A stretch of DNA of 64,000 nucleotides, taken from assembly GCA_963772295.1 (NCBI GenBank), contig CAVYWO010000020.1, positions 496,001-560,000 of the forward strand, given 5' to 3'. Shown in pieces: positions 1-11,000 of this stretch. Each line of letters starts with the position of its first letter. Position 1 is the first letter of the stretch. Source of the stretch: AP-15 sp963772295 (GTDB taxonomy: Bacteria > Pseudomonadota > Alphaproteobacteria > ATCC43930 > CGMCC-115725). Position numbers and translations under genes: made by a program. Under the pieces are notes generated by a model that saw only the letters and a list, made by a program, of their open reading frames with translations, made no database searches and was not told where the DNA came from.

Positions 1-76
1 TGTCGAATTGCATGACGCGCCAGGGGGAGCGCCGCGGCATGGCGTGGCGCAGCGACCAACAACCGCCAATACGCCC

Positions 77-109
77 CACGGGACAAGCCCGTGGGCTGAA
101 GGCCCACGG
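77..109 (-). repeat. 33-bp palindromic repeat, copy 1, in frame in the IS1380 transposase
   Basis: Read on the minus strand it forms two overlapping hairpins that share an arm: CCGTGGGC/GCCCACGG and CCCACGGG/CCCGTGGG. In the transposase frame it inserts the peptide A-VGLQPTGLSR between RLFLH and GAYW, positions that are adjacent in IS1380 transposases. Copies 2 and 3 are at 14707-14739 and 17021-17053. Confidence 0.85.
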
Positions 110-701
110 CATGCAGGAACAACCGGAACCGGTTGGCCTCGGCCTGGTGGCAGGAGGTGCGGTCGGCAGCGAGATGGTTCTTGAATGCCTTGATGTGGTT
201 CTCGGCCTGGCCGCGGGCGCAATAGAGCCGCTCGTAGAGCTTCGTGGGCCGGCCGCCTTCGAGATTGGTGAGGATGAAGCGGGTGTCGGCCCCCAGGGGG
301 CCGACCTCGACCCGGGCGATGATCCGCTCGACCCGGCTCCAACTCCCGGCGGCGTCGTAAAATTGCTTGTACCGCCGCAGCTTCGTCCCCGCCGCGGGCG
401 CCGCAAAGCGCTCCGCCGTGCTGCCTTCCAGCTCCGCCACATGCCGGTGCAGCGCGGGATTTGGCGGCAGACCGAGGACGTAGTCCACCCGGTTGGCGCA
501 ACACCAGTCGAGCACCTCGGGGGCGGTATAGTGGCTGTCGGCCCGCACCAGTATTGCGACCCGCGGCCGGCGCGCGCGAAGCGCCCCAATCAGCCGCCGC
601 AGCAGCGCCCGCGCCTCGCTGCCACTCGGCCGCTGGCCCGGCCGCAGCGTTCCGGCAGGTGCCGCGGCGCATCGTCCTCGATGTCGACGATCGCGTGCAG
701 A

Positions 702-725
702 GCCTGCCCCGGCGGAGGCCGGGGG
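702..725. repeat. REP-like palindrome GCCTGCCCCGGCGGAGGCCG, copy a
   Basis: A GC-rich inverted repeat (CCCCGGC...GCCGGGG) lies inside the inverted segment of the IS1380 transposase, between the VDDRVQ and GQQLRLF coding stretches. Near-identical copies are at 13544-13568 and 55192-55216. Confidence 0.7.
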
Positions 726-1203
726 CGGCCAGCAGCTGCGGCTGTTCAACGCCTTCCATAACGATTGCGGGTTCCAGCCAATTGTCGTGTTCGAAAGCCG
801 CCCCGCCAGCCCCAGCCGCCGCTCCACCTCGCGCAGCGCCAAGAGGCCGCCTTCCGACGACAGCCGACCGCCGTCGAACCGCGCCACCACCGCCTTGCCG
901 GCAACCGGTGACAGCCCGGGGAGAAAGGGCGTATTATCAACCATGGCGGGTGCGCGCTCCTGTTGATCCGGGGCTCCGTCTTGACAACCGAACCAACATC
1001 TTGGGCTACACCCGCCTGCCCTCATGCATAATCCGGGTCACAAACCGACCCCGGTGGTCCTGCCGACGGGGTCCACCTCAGACTCGATGTCTCATACGCC
1101 CTGTTGCCGGACACGCATGACGTGTCGCAATTGCTCGAGGATCCTACCTTGACCGGGAGTTTCACACTATGCAAGATCGTGAATCCGAGCTAACGGGACG
1201 TCC

Positions 1204-2064
1204 ATGATCATGAGTGCTTCTCTGAGCGTTTTACCTTTTGGGGGATGTCTGTTGCACGGCCCGCTTAATCCGGTAGCGCGGTCTGCAGCCGATTTTAGAT
1301 ACCCGAAGTACGGTCCTATCCCGGGTGTTTATACATTCGGCGAGATGCACCAGGTCATCGAGGTTTTGCGCGGGCAGCGCAATATCCCGGGGTATATACG
1401 TCCGTTGTGCGGCATGAGTTCGAATTTTCGCGCCGTGCCGGGGACTGCCGAATTTAGCGATGTTGATGTCGCGCTGTTGGAGCCGTCCTCGCCGATCGAC
1501 CTCGTTTTCCGAGGCTGCTATCTCAATCGCTCCGGGCTTGCGATGCATGTAGCGCATCCGCTGCGGGCCCTTGGCCGCCAGCCGGCAAAGCATGCGAACC
1601 TGTGGGTCCGCACTGGCCTTATCGGATTGAATGAGAAGGTCAGAGCGGAAGCAGCGGAGGAACTTATCACCTACATCCCCAAGAACATGGAAAACGCCAA
1701 TTGTATCAAGGCGGTGATCCTTGAAACCCGGTCGGTACGAAGCGATATCCGCACCGGGTTCCTGCGCATGCGAGAGCTGATCCGGCGGCCGATCGGAGTC
1801 GTCGTGTACATCTTCCAGTATCTTGCCGACGGCCGGGCCGTCAGTTGGCCGGCGGGGTTTCATGAGGAGATCGCGGAGGTGGCGCGACAGTTGGATCTGC
1901 CGACTTTCGATCCGTCAACGGTCGTTCGGGAATACGGTGTCGGCGCAGCTTTGCGTGACGACTTCCGTCACTACAACGCGGGGTTCATGCCGGTCATGGC
2001 TAAACATCTTGCCGCGTTTGCTAGATCTGTTTTTGACAAATCGTGGGCGCTCGCCGCTGAATAG
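1204..2064 (+). CDS. Hypothetical protein, possibly SGNH/WcbI-like, polysaccharide-associated
   Basis: A 286-residue protein with no signal peptide or membrane segment. The N-terminus LPFGGCLLHGP resembles the strand-turn start of SGNH-type or WcbI-type polysaccharide-modifying proteins, and the C-terminal ...DDFRHYNAGFMPVMAKHL resembles the block that carries the Asp/His pair in that fold. I cannot name the substrate. It is the first gene of a plus-strand run with the 869-residue protein, TPR protein, asparagine synthase and glycosyltransferase, so a role in modifying a surface polysaccharide is inferred from context. The start at 1204 has an alternative ATG two codons later. Confidence 0.45.
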   Translation: MIMSASLSVLPFGGCLLHGPLNPVARSAADFRYPKYGPIPGVYTFGEMHQVIEVLRGQRNIPGYIRPLCGMSSNFRAVPGTAEFSDVDVALLEPSSPIDLVFRGCYLNRSGLAMHVAHPLRALGRQPAKHANLWVRTGLIGLNEKVRAEAAEELITYIPKNMENANCIKAVILETRSVRSDIRTGFLRMRELIRRPIGVVVYIFQYLADGRAVSWPAGFHEEIAEVARQLDLPTFDPSTVVREYGVGAALRDDFRHYNAGFMPVMAKHLAAFARSVFDKSWALAAE

Positions 2065-2386
2065 TTGGACGAAAAAGGCGACAGCAAGCCGGTGTTTATG
2101 CTTCCTTCGCCGCGCGCATCGCTCGTCAGCAGCCCGATCAACACCCAAGGGGCGGCCAAAGAAGTAGGGGCTATTGGCACCGCCGACCCGCTTGATGATC
2201 TCGAGTGGTCCTGTACCGAGTTACGCCAGCGCCCGTCAGCCCATCTCGATCGGGTAGGCGGCCGGTTCCGGGGCGAAAGCGGCGTCGGCCCCTGCCACGA
2301 TCCTCACCGTTCGACAGATAGATTAACGATGGATCCTGGGTCCAATCGCGATGTTCTGCCAGCCCTGAACCGATAAGAGGCATAGG
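2065..2386. other. Intergenic region without a recognised gene
   Basis: Small open frames here have no family resemblance. The 3' end holds a Shine-Dalgarno-like AAGAGG a few bases before the ATG at 2387. Confidence 0.5.
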
Positions 2387-4996
2387 ATGGCAACCTCACC
2401 TTCCGCGGCGGGCGCCTCTGGTTTCTCCTACGCAAATGTCTTCAGCCCAGCGGAAGAGAACGACCTCAGGCAATTGCTCGCCGATAAGGGAGTGCGACTT
2501 TTACCCTATCCGTTCGCTTCGGCCGTCTCCGTGGTCAGCGACGTCGATGCGTCTCGACGGGCTCGATACGATGGGTACGTCGGCATGCTGGTTGGCGAAC
2601 TTGGCCTAGATTTTGGCGATTCGACGTGGTTGCGGTGGCAATACTTTACGAAGCAAAACAAGAGCAATGGCTTCGGCTTCTTCTCGCGATACTTGACCAT
2701 CGGCCGTACCGAACACCCGAAAATTTTCGAAAATACACGCACATTCAACGAGGGGATTGCAGAATTTCATAAGGGAAATATCGACCACTTTCACTCCTTT
2801 CTACAGCGCGGACCGAGGGTCGTCCTAGTCGACAAATTCGATGTGCGGAGCGATGGCCGGGTCGAGATCGAGTTCGACGAGTTCCAACAAACCGGACCGT
2901 GGGCCTGCGACGATATCCACGTCTTTGGCGTCTGCATCGTCGGCAAGCCGGGAAAACCGATCGAGGTCCGCGGGGTTACCGTGCGTGACCGGGGCGGGGT
3001 GGTCACCGACCGCTACCGCGAGACCCGATACGACGCGCCTCCGAACGGACGCGTGCATCGGATGTTCACTCTGTTCGAGCAGCCGGAAGAAGAGTTGCCG
3101 GCGCCTCAACTCGATACCATCGAGAGCGTGATCATCGAGTTTCATGATCCCGAACACGCTGTCAATGTCGAGCGTGTAATGCTGACCAGTTGCTATGGCG
3201 AAATTCTGCTGGATAGGCTGAGGTTTCTGCGCGACCGTTACAATGTCGAAATCGGACTTATCACGCAGCACGCGGGAGTTCATTTCCGAAACCCGGCCAC
3301 CGAACGAAAACAGGACATGATGCTGAAAGAACACATCAGCACCTTAATACGGCCAGTCGAGGCCTATAATGGAACTCTGGTCGACGATGACGGGAATCTT
3401 GTTTTTTCAACGGATGCCGACCAGCCCCATTCGTTCTGTCGCGTCTTTCCTGACCTTTCTGACGATCTGGAGGTCCGCTTCGTCAACGCTCAGACGGTGA
3501 CCAAAACGTTCGGATGGAATCCGCTGGAGGTCGTGACGCCGTCACCGACGCGCGCGGCTGGTGGAATTTATTGTGTGCGACGTACCTCGCCAAATATCAA
3601 GATACCACTACCCGGGCGGAAATTTGACGGCAAATCTCGGCATAGTACGTTTGCCCAGCGGATGTCGCGCGTTCTGGAGGACACAGCGCGGGAGCCTGGG
3701 TTATTTTGGCCGATCTACACGCATCTCGGCAGCTTCGACAGCGATCCGGGCAACGTCGATACGAAGTATAATGTCCAACGCTACGTCCCATCACCCTATT
3801 TCGACCCCGACCGCATGCGCGCGCTTCAAGATCGCGTCTTCAACATTTCCAGGAGCGTGCCGGCGAGATCACGCCTCTGGTTCGCCCGGGCAACGGTGCT
3901 ATATGATTACGCGCTAATGCTGCGCGGCATTGCCTACCATCTGGAACGTCCCGACGCCAACACCGTACACATCAGGTCCTGGGTAGATCCCGCTTTGGGC
4001 AAGACGCTGCCGCGCTCACAAGGGCAGCTTTACGGGCTGACATTCTATGTCAACGATCCGGGGAGAGCCGATGTCCGTCTCGATGGCAAGCGGGTCGAGA
4101 CGCTCGTCAGAAATCCGCGCGATGAAACAGGCCGTCTGTCGGTGACGATTGCAGAGGCAGCGATCCGGTATGTGGTATTCGACCGGCTCGATCCGGTTGC
4201 GAATGGATCCGGCCAAATCCAGCCAGTGGGGGGAGAGTGGCGCTGGGTGGAACCGGCTCAAGAGCCACCGTTCGGCCGGTTGACGATCGTCTCGGGTGAA
4301 GCGAGAGACACGATCACTGGAACGGGGGGCGGCCCTGGGATCGCCATCTTGAAGTTGCCACTGCACGGATTGACGCCGACTGGGGCGCAATTGATTACGT
4401 TCGCGGTTATGCCGGCCGCGGGCACGGTGTTCGGCCTGGTGTTCGAAACAGATACCGGTGGCGTTTTCTACTTTGGCGACAAGTTGGTCGCGGCGCGTTG
4501 GGTACAAAACGCTACCGCGCACTATTTCATAATTCCCCGTTATCGTCCGGCGGGCGAATGGCGCACCGTGACGGCACCGTTTCATGACCTCACGTGGGCC
4601 GTGGGTGCCGCGCCCGGCGGACCGATGCCAAACCACCCTTTGGCTTCTATGACGATACTGTGTGCTGGGAAAGTTGGTTCTGGGATCAGTCTCGGACGGG
4701 TCGCCTTTTTGCGGCCACGCGCCACCGCCGTGCCATGGGCTCCTGCTGATGAATATTGTGTGGGTGGCTACCTATCCGCGTTCACCGGTGGCGAGACTGT
4801 GCATCTGATGAGCCAAGATTTTGCTTTCGGTGCTCCCAGGACAGTTGCAGTGGACCAGCGCGGGCATTTCTGCTTCGACCGGGTGCCGTGCGGGATTTAC
4901 AAGGTTTGGTCTTTGTCGCGGTGCGGCGAGATCCATGATCGGCGAGGGGCCTGGGTTGAAGTCGGCACCAATGTCATGAATTTAGTTTTAGGTTGA
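2387..4996 (+). CDS. Large protein with polysaccharide-deacetylase-like N-terminal region
   Basis: An 869-residue protein with no signal peptide. Residues about 45-55 (AVSVVSDVDASRR) look like the first strand and Asp-x-Asp metal motif of NodB-type carbohydrate esterases, and later segments (NIDHFHSFL, ITQHAGVHFRNP, FWPIYTHLGSFD) contain His-rich strand ends of the kind that complete such a site. The last 350 residues look like beta-rich carbohydrate-binding or accessory domains (CFDRVPCGIYKVWSLSRCGEIHD near the end). The position between an SGNH-like protein and TPR/asparagine-synthase genes fits polysaccharide modification. The fold call is inference from short motifs; I know no described family of this whole architecture. 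A good ribosome-binding site (AAGAGG) supports the start. Confidence 0.4.
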   Translation: MATSPSAAGASGFSYANVFSPAEENDLRQLLADKGVRLLPYPFASAVSVVSDVDASRRARYDGYVGMLVGELGLDFGDSTWLRWQYFTKQNKSNGFGFFSRYLTIGRTEHPKIFENTRTFNEGIAEFHKGNIDHFHSFLQRGPRVVLVDKFDVRSDGRVEIEFDEFQQTGPWACDDIHVFGVCIVGKPGKPIEVRGVTVRDRGGVVTDRYRETRYDAPPNGRVHRMFTLFEQPEEELPAPQLDTIESVIIEFHDPEHAVNVERVMLTSCYGEILLDRLRFLRDRYNVEIGLITQHAGVHFRNPATERKQDMMLKEHISTLIRPVEAYNGTLVDDDGNLVFSTDADQPHSFCRVFPDLSDDLEVRFVNAQTVTKTFGWNPLEVVTPSPTRAAGGIYCVRRTSPNIKIPLPGRKFDGKSRHSTFAQRMSRVLEDTAREPGLFWPIYTHLGSFDSDPGNVDTKYNVQRYVPSPYFDPDRMRALQDRVFNISRSVPARSRLWFARATVLYDYALMLRGIAYHLERPDANTVHIRSWVDPALGKTLPRSQGQLYGLTFYVNDPGRADVRLDGKRVETLVRNPRDETGRLSVTIAEAAIRYVVFDRLDPVANGSGQIQPVGGEWRWVEPAQEPPFGRLTIVSGEARDTITGTGGGPGIAILKLPLHGLTPTGAQLITFAVMPAAGTVFGLVFETDTGGVFYFGDKLVAARWVQNATAHYFIIPRYRPAGEWRTVTAPFHDLTWAVGAAPGGPMPNHPLASMTILCAGKVGSGISLGRVAFLRPRATAVPWAPADEYCVGGYLSAFTGGETVHLMSQDFAFGAPRTVAVDQRGHFCFDRVPCGIYKVWSLSRCGEIHDRRGAWVEVGTNVMNLVLG

Positions 4997-5071
4997 CCAA
5001 CTACAGACTCATCTGCAATCAATGCGGTCGGTCAATTCCCTGGGCAGGCCGATGAATGCGGGGGCGAAAAG

Positions 5072-6061
5072 TTGGCACTGACGGAAAGAATTAGCGCCCT
5101 ATGGCGAGGTCGGAACACTCCTGGAGAAGAGGTGTGTTCGAAAGATTGCGAGGTGACCGTGTCAGGCTTGGTTGAGCCGAGGGCGGTCGCGGAGGCATTC
5201 CGGATGTTCGGCGCCGGATGCTACGAGGAGGTGGCCAGACTCTTGCTGCAATTGGAAGCGCAAAAACCATTGCGAGGCATGCCGCTCGCCACTTTAGCGC
5301 GAGCGCTGGTGCATACCGGAAAAGTGGCGCGCGCAAAGGCATTACTGCCCCGCCTGTTGGAGGATGCAGCAGGAGACTTGAGTCTCTTGCTGGTGACGGG
5401 CAGACTTTGCATGAGGCTTGATGCATGGCCGGCCGCAATTGAGATTTGGCCGAGGGTCACCGCACAGAAAAATCAGGAGGAGGCCAGTTTGCAATTGGCG
5501 CGCGCCTTCCTGAAGCTAGGGCGAGCGGGTGACGCTGCGAGGGCGGCCGGAGCGGTTTTGCAATCTGCACCCTGGCATGAGGAGGCGCTTCGCATTCGGG
5601 CGGCGGCGCCGGCACATGCGGCGCATAACGCCGTCGTCGACGCTGGTTGGACCGATCTCGTCAGCAGCCATTTGTCGGGGTTCCCCCAACCGAACGGAGT
5701 TGCGGTCCGGGCGCTCGGTCCGGACCGGAAAAGTGCTCATGTCCGAAGCATCGCATTAGGTTTTCAGCGCGAAGTGTCCGATGATATTGTCGGCGCCTAT
5801 GTCGCCTATCGGTTTGCGTCGATGACGGGTTCAGACGAGGATACACGACAAGCACTTATCCGGATCAAGAGCAAACTGATCGCGCGCATGAATTTGGGGA
5901 AACTGGATCCGCGAACGCCGGATGAGACGATTATCGCCCTAACGCTAGTAGAACCCAGCTTCGCTGCGCCGGCACGTGTTCTTGCCAAACATTGGATTGC
6001 ACAAGGCCGGCTGGAACAGGCGGCCCCGCTCATCGAGGCGATCCCGGCGCCACCAGGCTAA
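5072..6061 (+). CDS. TPR-repeat protein of the polysaccharide cluster
   Basis: A 329-residue, mostly helical protein with TPR-like repeats between about 30 and 170 (for example ALVHTGKVARAKALLPRLL and ARAFLKLGRAGDAARAAG). The C-terminal half has no recognised domain. It starts at a TTG codon and ends 18 bases before asnB, so the two are probably co-transcribed. TPR segments recur in this cluster fused to a glycosyltransferase and to a sulfotransferase, so this protein may be a scaffold or a partner of such an enzyme. Function unknown beyond that. Confidence 0.6.
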   Translation: MALTERISALWRGRNTPGEEVCSKDCEVTVSGLVEPRAVAEAFRMFGAGCYEEVARLLLQLEAQKPLRGMPLATLARALVHTGKVARAKALLPRLLEDAAGDLSLLLVTGRLCMRLDAWPAAIEIWPRVTAQKNQEEASLQLARAFLKLGRAGDAARAAGAVLQSAPWHEEALRIRAAAPAHAAHNAVVDAGWTDLVSSHLSGFPQPNGVAVRALGPDRKSAHVRSIALGFQREVSDDIVGAYVAYRFASMTGSDEDTRQALIRIKSKLIARMNLGKLDPRTPDETIIALTLVEPSFAAPARVLAKHWIAQGRLEQAAPLIEAIPAPPG

Positions 6062-6079
6062 CGTGGAGATCATCGGCCT

Positions 6080-8008
6080 ATGTGCGGAATCGTTGGCGTT
6101 CTAGTTAAGAAGGAGGCTATCTCTCATGACCTCATGGTCGACGCGCTAGCGCGTATGGCCGAACAGGTCGTCCATCGCGGGCCCGATGCCGGCGGCCTCA
6201 AGGTCATTGGACCTGTCGGGATCGGCTTCCGCCGCCTGTCGATCATTGATCTTGATCAACGCGCGAACCAACCGATGAGCTTGATTGACGGTTCGGCGTG
6301 GATAGTGTTCAATGGTGAGATATACAATTTCCGTGAGTTACGCACGGAACTTGAGACGAGAGGCTGTATCTTTCGCACACAGAGCGATACCGAGGTTCTG
6401 CTCCATGGCTGGCGCGTCTGGGGCGAAGCTATGGTGGGTCGTCTCCGAGGGATGTTCGCCTTTTCGCTCTGGGACGATCGGGCGCAGGTTCTATTCTTGG
6501 CGCGTGATCGTTTTGGTAAAAAACCGCTCTTTTATTCAGACAAGCCAGAATATTTTATTTTTGCATCTGAGATCAAATCGATGCTTGAATGGCCTGGTTT
6601 TCCGCGGTGCGTCAATCTCGAAGTCATCCATGACTACCTGACCTACGGTCATTGCATTGGGCCCGATTTTGCGTTCGAGGGTATAAAAAAGGTTCCGCCG
6701 GCTCACTTCATGGTCATCGCCAAAGGCAAAACACCGAGGCTTGAGCGCTATTGGCGGCTTGCCTCGGTAGATCATCGCCACTGCAATCGATCGATCGACG
6801 ATTTGGCGGGTGAGCTCATCGAGCGCCTGGACGGTGCGGTTCGCTGTCGAATGATCGCCGACGTGCCGCTGGGCGCGTTCCTTTCGGGCGGCGTCGACTC
6901 CTCGGCGATCGTGGCGCGCATGTCAGCATTGTCAGACGGGCCCGTGAAGACGTTCAGCGCCGGCTTTGCAATTGAAGGCTATGACGAGACACCCTACGCG
7001 CGGCAAATAGCCGAACGATTTGCGACAGATCACCATGCTTTCATCATGGATTACGGGCTCATTCGCGAATTGCCTCGTTTGGTGTGGCACTATGGGGAGC
7101 CCTATGCCGATTCCTCGGCCCTCGTGACGTTCGCGCTGGCGCGTGAGGTGCGCAAGCACGTGACGGTGGCGCTTTCGGGTGATGGCGGCGATGAGATTTT
7201 TTTGGGTTATACTCGGTATAACATATTCCGCGAAGCCATGTTCGAGCGCGAGCAGCGACCGCGGCTGTCGTATCCGTTGCTCGTCGACGCGGGCCAGCCC
7301 CGGCGGATGCGAGATTATTATTTGCGAAGCATCGAATCGTTCCGCGAAGAACACAAGCTAGGCGGCTATGGCGACAATCTTGTTGATCATCTTTTCACTC
7401 CCTCAGCGGATAGGCTCGGGCTCTCGCTCGAGGACGCGAATGCTGATGACGTTATCGATCGTATTGCGCGTGTCGAGGTTGATACCTACCTTCCGGACGA
7501 TCTGTTGGTAAAGGCCGATATCGCGACTATGGCGGTGTCGTTGGAAGGACGCAGTCCCTTTCTCGATCACGAGCTTGCCGACTGGGGGGCGAGCCTCCCG
7601 CAATCGAAACGCGTCTTCGAGCGTAATGGCGTTCTGGAAATGAAGGCTCTGCTCAAACACGCCTTCGAACCTCATTTGCCGCAAGAGGTGCTCTATCGAC
7701 CTAAGCATGGGTTCGGGGTACCCATACACCACTGGATGCGGCATGAGATCAAGGATTTCATGATTGCCCTGCTGACCAGCCCCCGCTTCCGCCATCGTGG
7801 GCTCATTACGTCGGCATTCGTCGATCAGCTAATGGCGCGCCACTTTTCCGGGCGCGAGAGCCATGGCACCCGGCTATGGACGCTGCTGTGCCTGGAACTG
7901 TGGTTCCAGACTTTCATCGATCGTAAGGATGCCGGTCCGCTCGACCTTGATGTTATGGCGCCCCTCGCGGCGGACATCCCGCTCCGTGAGATAACCCAGG
8001 CGGCGTGA
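6080..8008 (+). CDS. asnB: Asparagine synthase (glutamine-hydrolysing)
   Basis: A 642-residue class B asparagine synthetase. The N-terminal MCGIVGV places the catalytic Cys2 at the start of an Ntn glutaminase domain (RGPDAGG and NGEIYNF are the family's substrate-binding motifs). The synthetase domain holds the PP-loop FLSGGVDSS at about 270-278 and SGDGGDEIFLGY. Family members make asparagine from aspartate, ATP and glutamine; paralogues inside polysaccharide clusters often act as amidotransferases on sugar acids or other carboxylates. The location between TPR and glycosyltransferase genes favours the second role here, but that is inference. Only 7 bases separate it from the next gene. Confidence 0.93.
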   Translation: MCGIVGVLVKKEAISHDLMVDALARMAEQVVHRGPDAGGLKVIGPVGIGFRRLSIIDLDQRANQPMSLIDGSAWIVFNGEIYNFRELRTELETRGCIFRTQSDTEVLLHGWRVWGEAMVGRLRGMFAFSLWDDRAQVLFLARDRFGKKPLFYSDKPEYFIFASEIKSMLEWPGFPRCVNLEVIHDYLTYGHCIGPDFAFEGIKKVPPAHFMVIAKGKTPRLERYWRLASVDHRHCNRSIDDLAGELIERLDGAVRCRMIADVPLGAFLSGGVDSSAIVARMSALSDGPVKTFSAGFAIEGYDETPYARQIAERFATDHHAFIMDYGLIRELPRLVWHYGEPYADSSALVTFALAREVRKHVTVALSGDGGDEIFLGYTRYNIFREAMFEREQRPRLSYPLLVDAGQPRRMRDYYLRSIESFREEHKLGGYGDNLVDHLFTPSADRLGLSLEDANADDVIDRIARVEVDTYLPDDLLVKADIATMAVSLEGRSPFLDHELADWGASLPQSKRVFERNGVLEMKALLKHAFEPHLPQEVLYRPKHGFGVPIHHWMRHEIKDFMIALLTSPRFRHRGLITSAFVDQLMARHFSGRESHGTRLWTLLCLELWFQTFIDRKDAGPLDLDVMAPLAADIPLREITQAA

Positions 8009-8015
8009 GATCCTG

Positions 8016-11000
8016 ATGGCTGATATTTGCGATCGTGTGGGGTTGGAGGGTTCCGAAGCCGAAGGGGCGGCGCGGCAACTCGGCAACGCGATGGGAGCCT
8101 CGTGGAACGGCGATTTGACAGCGGTCTTCCTGTCGATTGACGCGGCGGTCGGACGCAAATTCGATGATCACGAGGCCCTCGCACTTGGTCTAAAGTTGGC
8201 GAAAGAGGTACGGGAGCATGCCCGAATCGCTTATTTCGGCGCGTATCTTCTCGCACTCCACCCCGAACATTCAGCGCATCGAGTGGCTTTTGCCGCTGAT
8301 CTTCTGAGCATTGGGGAGCCGCACGCCGCAATCGATGTGGTTGCCCCGCTGCTGAAGCGTGTATCCGGGCCCTCGGCGGCTCTTTCGCTAAAGATAGATG
8401 CCGTGTTCGCGACTGGGGACGGAACCCGCATCGATGCGATGCTTGACGAGCTTGCTCGCCGAAAATCGCCCCCGATCAATTCCCGGTTTGTCAGCTGGGT
8501 CGCCGATATCATTGCCCGCACAGGCGATAATGCACGGGCGATGGCTTGGCTGGATCGCCGTTGGCGGTTTCCTCAAGACGCTGCTTTCGTTAATCGATGC
8601 GCGAGAATTCTTTATTCGTGTGGATGCTACGATCGGGCTGAAAGGGAGTTTGCATGTCTTGAGGAGATTGCGTCGGACCCACAGTTGCGCAGCACGGCGA
8701 GCTTGTTTCGTGCCCGCATTGCACGCAATAAGGGCCTGCCAGATCAGGCGGCAGCGGCCTACGCTAAGCTGCTCAGAGTCAACCCAGCAAATGCAGAGGC
8801 TGTCGAAGCCGTTCTGAAGCATCATCTTAACGAGGGCGACCTGACTGCAGCGGCAGATATGCTTGCCACCGTTGACGCCGCAGCGCCCATGCGCGTGTGG
8901 CTCGCGGCAGCGTTAGCAACTGCACAGCATGATTTCGCCGCGGCAATCTCCATCTATCGCGAAGCGATCGCGGCGCATCCTACCAACGTGGAGTATTATT
9001 GGCGCTTTGCCGACCTTCTCGCCAATCTGGGAGATTATGACGAGATGGTGTCGGTGTTGGATCAAGCCGAACGCCTCGCACCCGGTTCGCCTCGAGTCTT
9101 GGCGGGGCAGTTACGTGTTGCCCGGCTTCGCGAGTGGCCCGCGACAGAAATTGTAAAATTATGTGAGCGCGTCCTTGCCGTCGAGCCGCGAAACGCAACG
9201 GCCATGCTTGAGCATGCCAGCGCCTTGCTGCGGATGAATCGCCGTAGCGAGGCACTCGATGATTATCTCCGGGGAGCCAAGGCTCATCCACGCAACGCGA
9301 ACTTCTGGAAAGCCGCCGCGAGCTTGGCGGTCAGTCTCTATCGCGCGGACGAGGCGCAGGTGATCGCGGATGATGCAGCCCGCATATTCTCCTCTGAGAA
9401 CATCGACGAATTGACGCACAAAGCAGAGATTTACGAGGCGTCGGGCCGGATTGCAGATGCGCTCGCGGCGGCGGAAACTGCTATCGCCATTGACTCTCGA
9501 GCGGTCGCCCCACGCCAGATAGCCGCCCGCCTGTGGATTTGGCAAGGGTGCTATGCCCAGGCTTGGCCCAATCTTTCCATTCTCAAGGAAGCACCGAACC
9601 GATCCGTCGAAAGCGTGGCCATGCTTGCGCAGACTGCGGCCGGGTTTCGTTACCTTCGGCCGAGCCAGACGGAACTAGGCGAGATCGAGCCCATCGAGGC
9701 ACCCTTCCCGGCCATTCTATTTGACGAGATCGTGACGCGAAGCAGGGTGCGGCCGCGCGAGCAATGTCGGGACCTAATGCTTCACGTGACTAGCACGTTG
9801 GCTCCCGGTGGGGCCGAGCAGCAGATAGCACTGACAGTCAGCCACTTTACGGGCCGAAAGGGTGCGCTGCGAGTTGAGTTTGTCGCCGACGATCTCGATC
9901 CCGCACAGATGCACGATTTCTTCCTGCCGATAGTGGAGCGGGCCGAGATACCCGTGCATGAGCTGCGGAATTTACGGAATTCTGGAGCTTGGCGCGACTT
10001 CCTGGCACGTGAACCTGAGCAGCGAGAAGCCATTCGAGTACTGGGGGCGATGCCTCGAGACTTAGGACGTATGGCGCTTCCTCTCTTTGTATTATTCCAG
10101 GAGCGACGCCCAGCTGTGGTTCATCTTTGGCAAGACATGGTGTCGTGCGCCGGCGGCTTGGCCGCAATTCTTGCGGGCGTGCCGCGAGTCATCTTGTCCA
10201 TGCGAAGCACGAGGCCGATCGAACCGCAACGCTCGCGGCCGTACTTTCATGCGGCTTACGGTGCCTTCCTCCGGCGGCCGGGGATATCGATGCTGTGCAA
10301 CTCGAGGTACGGTGCTCACGACTACGAAGACTGGCTGGGTCTTCGTCGTGGGACCGTCGAGGTGATCCATAACGGCTGCGAATTTTCCGAAATGCGTGCA
10401 CGCACCGATCGGCAACTCGCCGTGGCATCACGTGCCGAGGCCGGTATTCCACCAGATGCCGTCGTGATTGGCGGCGTCATGCGGTGCTCGTTTGAGAAGC
10501 GCCCCGAACTTTGGACTGCTGTCGCATGTGAGCTCGCAAGCCGTGACCCTCGCGTCTACGGCATTCTCGTTGGCGACGGGCCCATGCGACCTGGGCTTGT
10601 CAAGGAAGTGGAAGGGCTCGCGCTTGCCAACCGCATCCGGTTTGTCGGCCATAGATCGCCGGTGGATCCTTGGATTCAGGCGATGGACCTGCTGTTCCTG
10701 TCTTCATTGACCGAGGGTCTGCCGAACGTTTTGATCGAGGCGCAATCGTTAGGCGTGGCCGTCGCAACGATGCGCGTCGGTGGTGCGCCGGAAACAGTGG
10801 ACGAAGGCCGCACCGCGGTGGTCATTGATGAAGGGTCGGTGAAACAGGTGGCTAACGCGGTAGGGACCCTGCTGTTTGATCCAAACCGGCGGTGCGCCTA
10901 TGGTCAGGCCGGAGTGGAATGGACCTCCACCAAGTTCAGCCTGGAGCGCATGCTAGACAGGTTGCTGGAATTCTACGGCGGACCGATCGGTAGCAATCCG

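Larger units (their letters stand above)
1..944 (-). pseudogene. IS1380-family transposase remnant, internally rearranged, running off the left edge
   Basis: The minus strand from the ATG at 944 encodes a typical IS1380 transposase N-terminus (VDNTPFLPG, then RFDGGRLSSEGGLLALREVE) to about 800. From about 645 down to 1 the minus strand encodes the later part: RPSGSEARALLRRL, VAILVRADSHY (a catalytic Asp region), CARGQAENHIKAFKNHL and RLFLH. Between them, about 648-800, the matching middle of the protein (FRQVPRRIVLDVDD, then GQQLRLFNAFHND) reads on the opposite, plus strand, so this segment is inverted. About 70 residues expected before FRQVPRR are missing. Two small palindromic repeats lie inside the gene. 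It cannot make a working transposase. The family call rests on remembered motifs. Confidence 0.8.
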
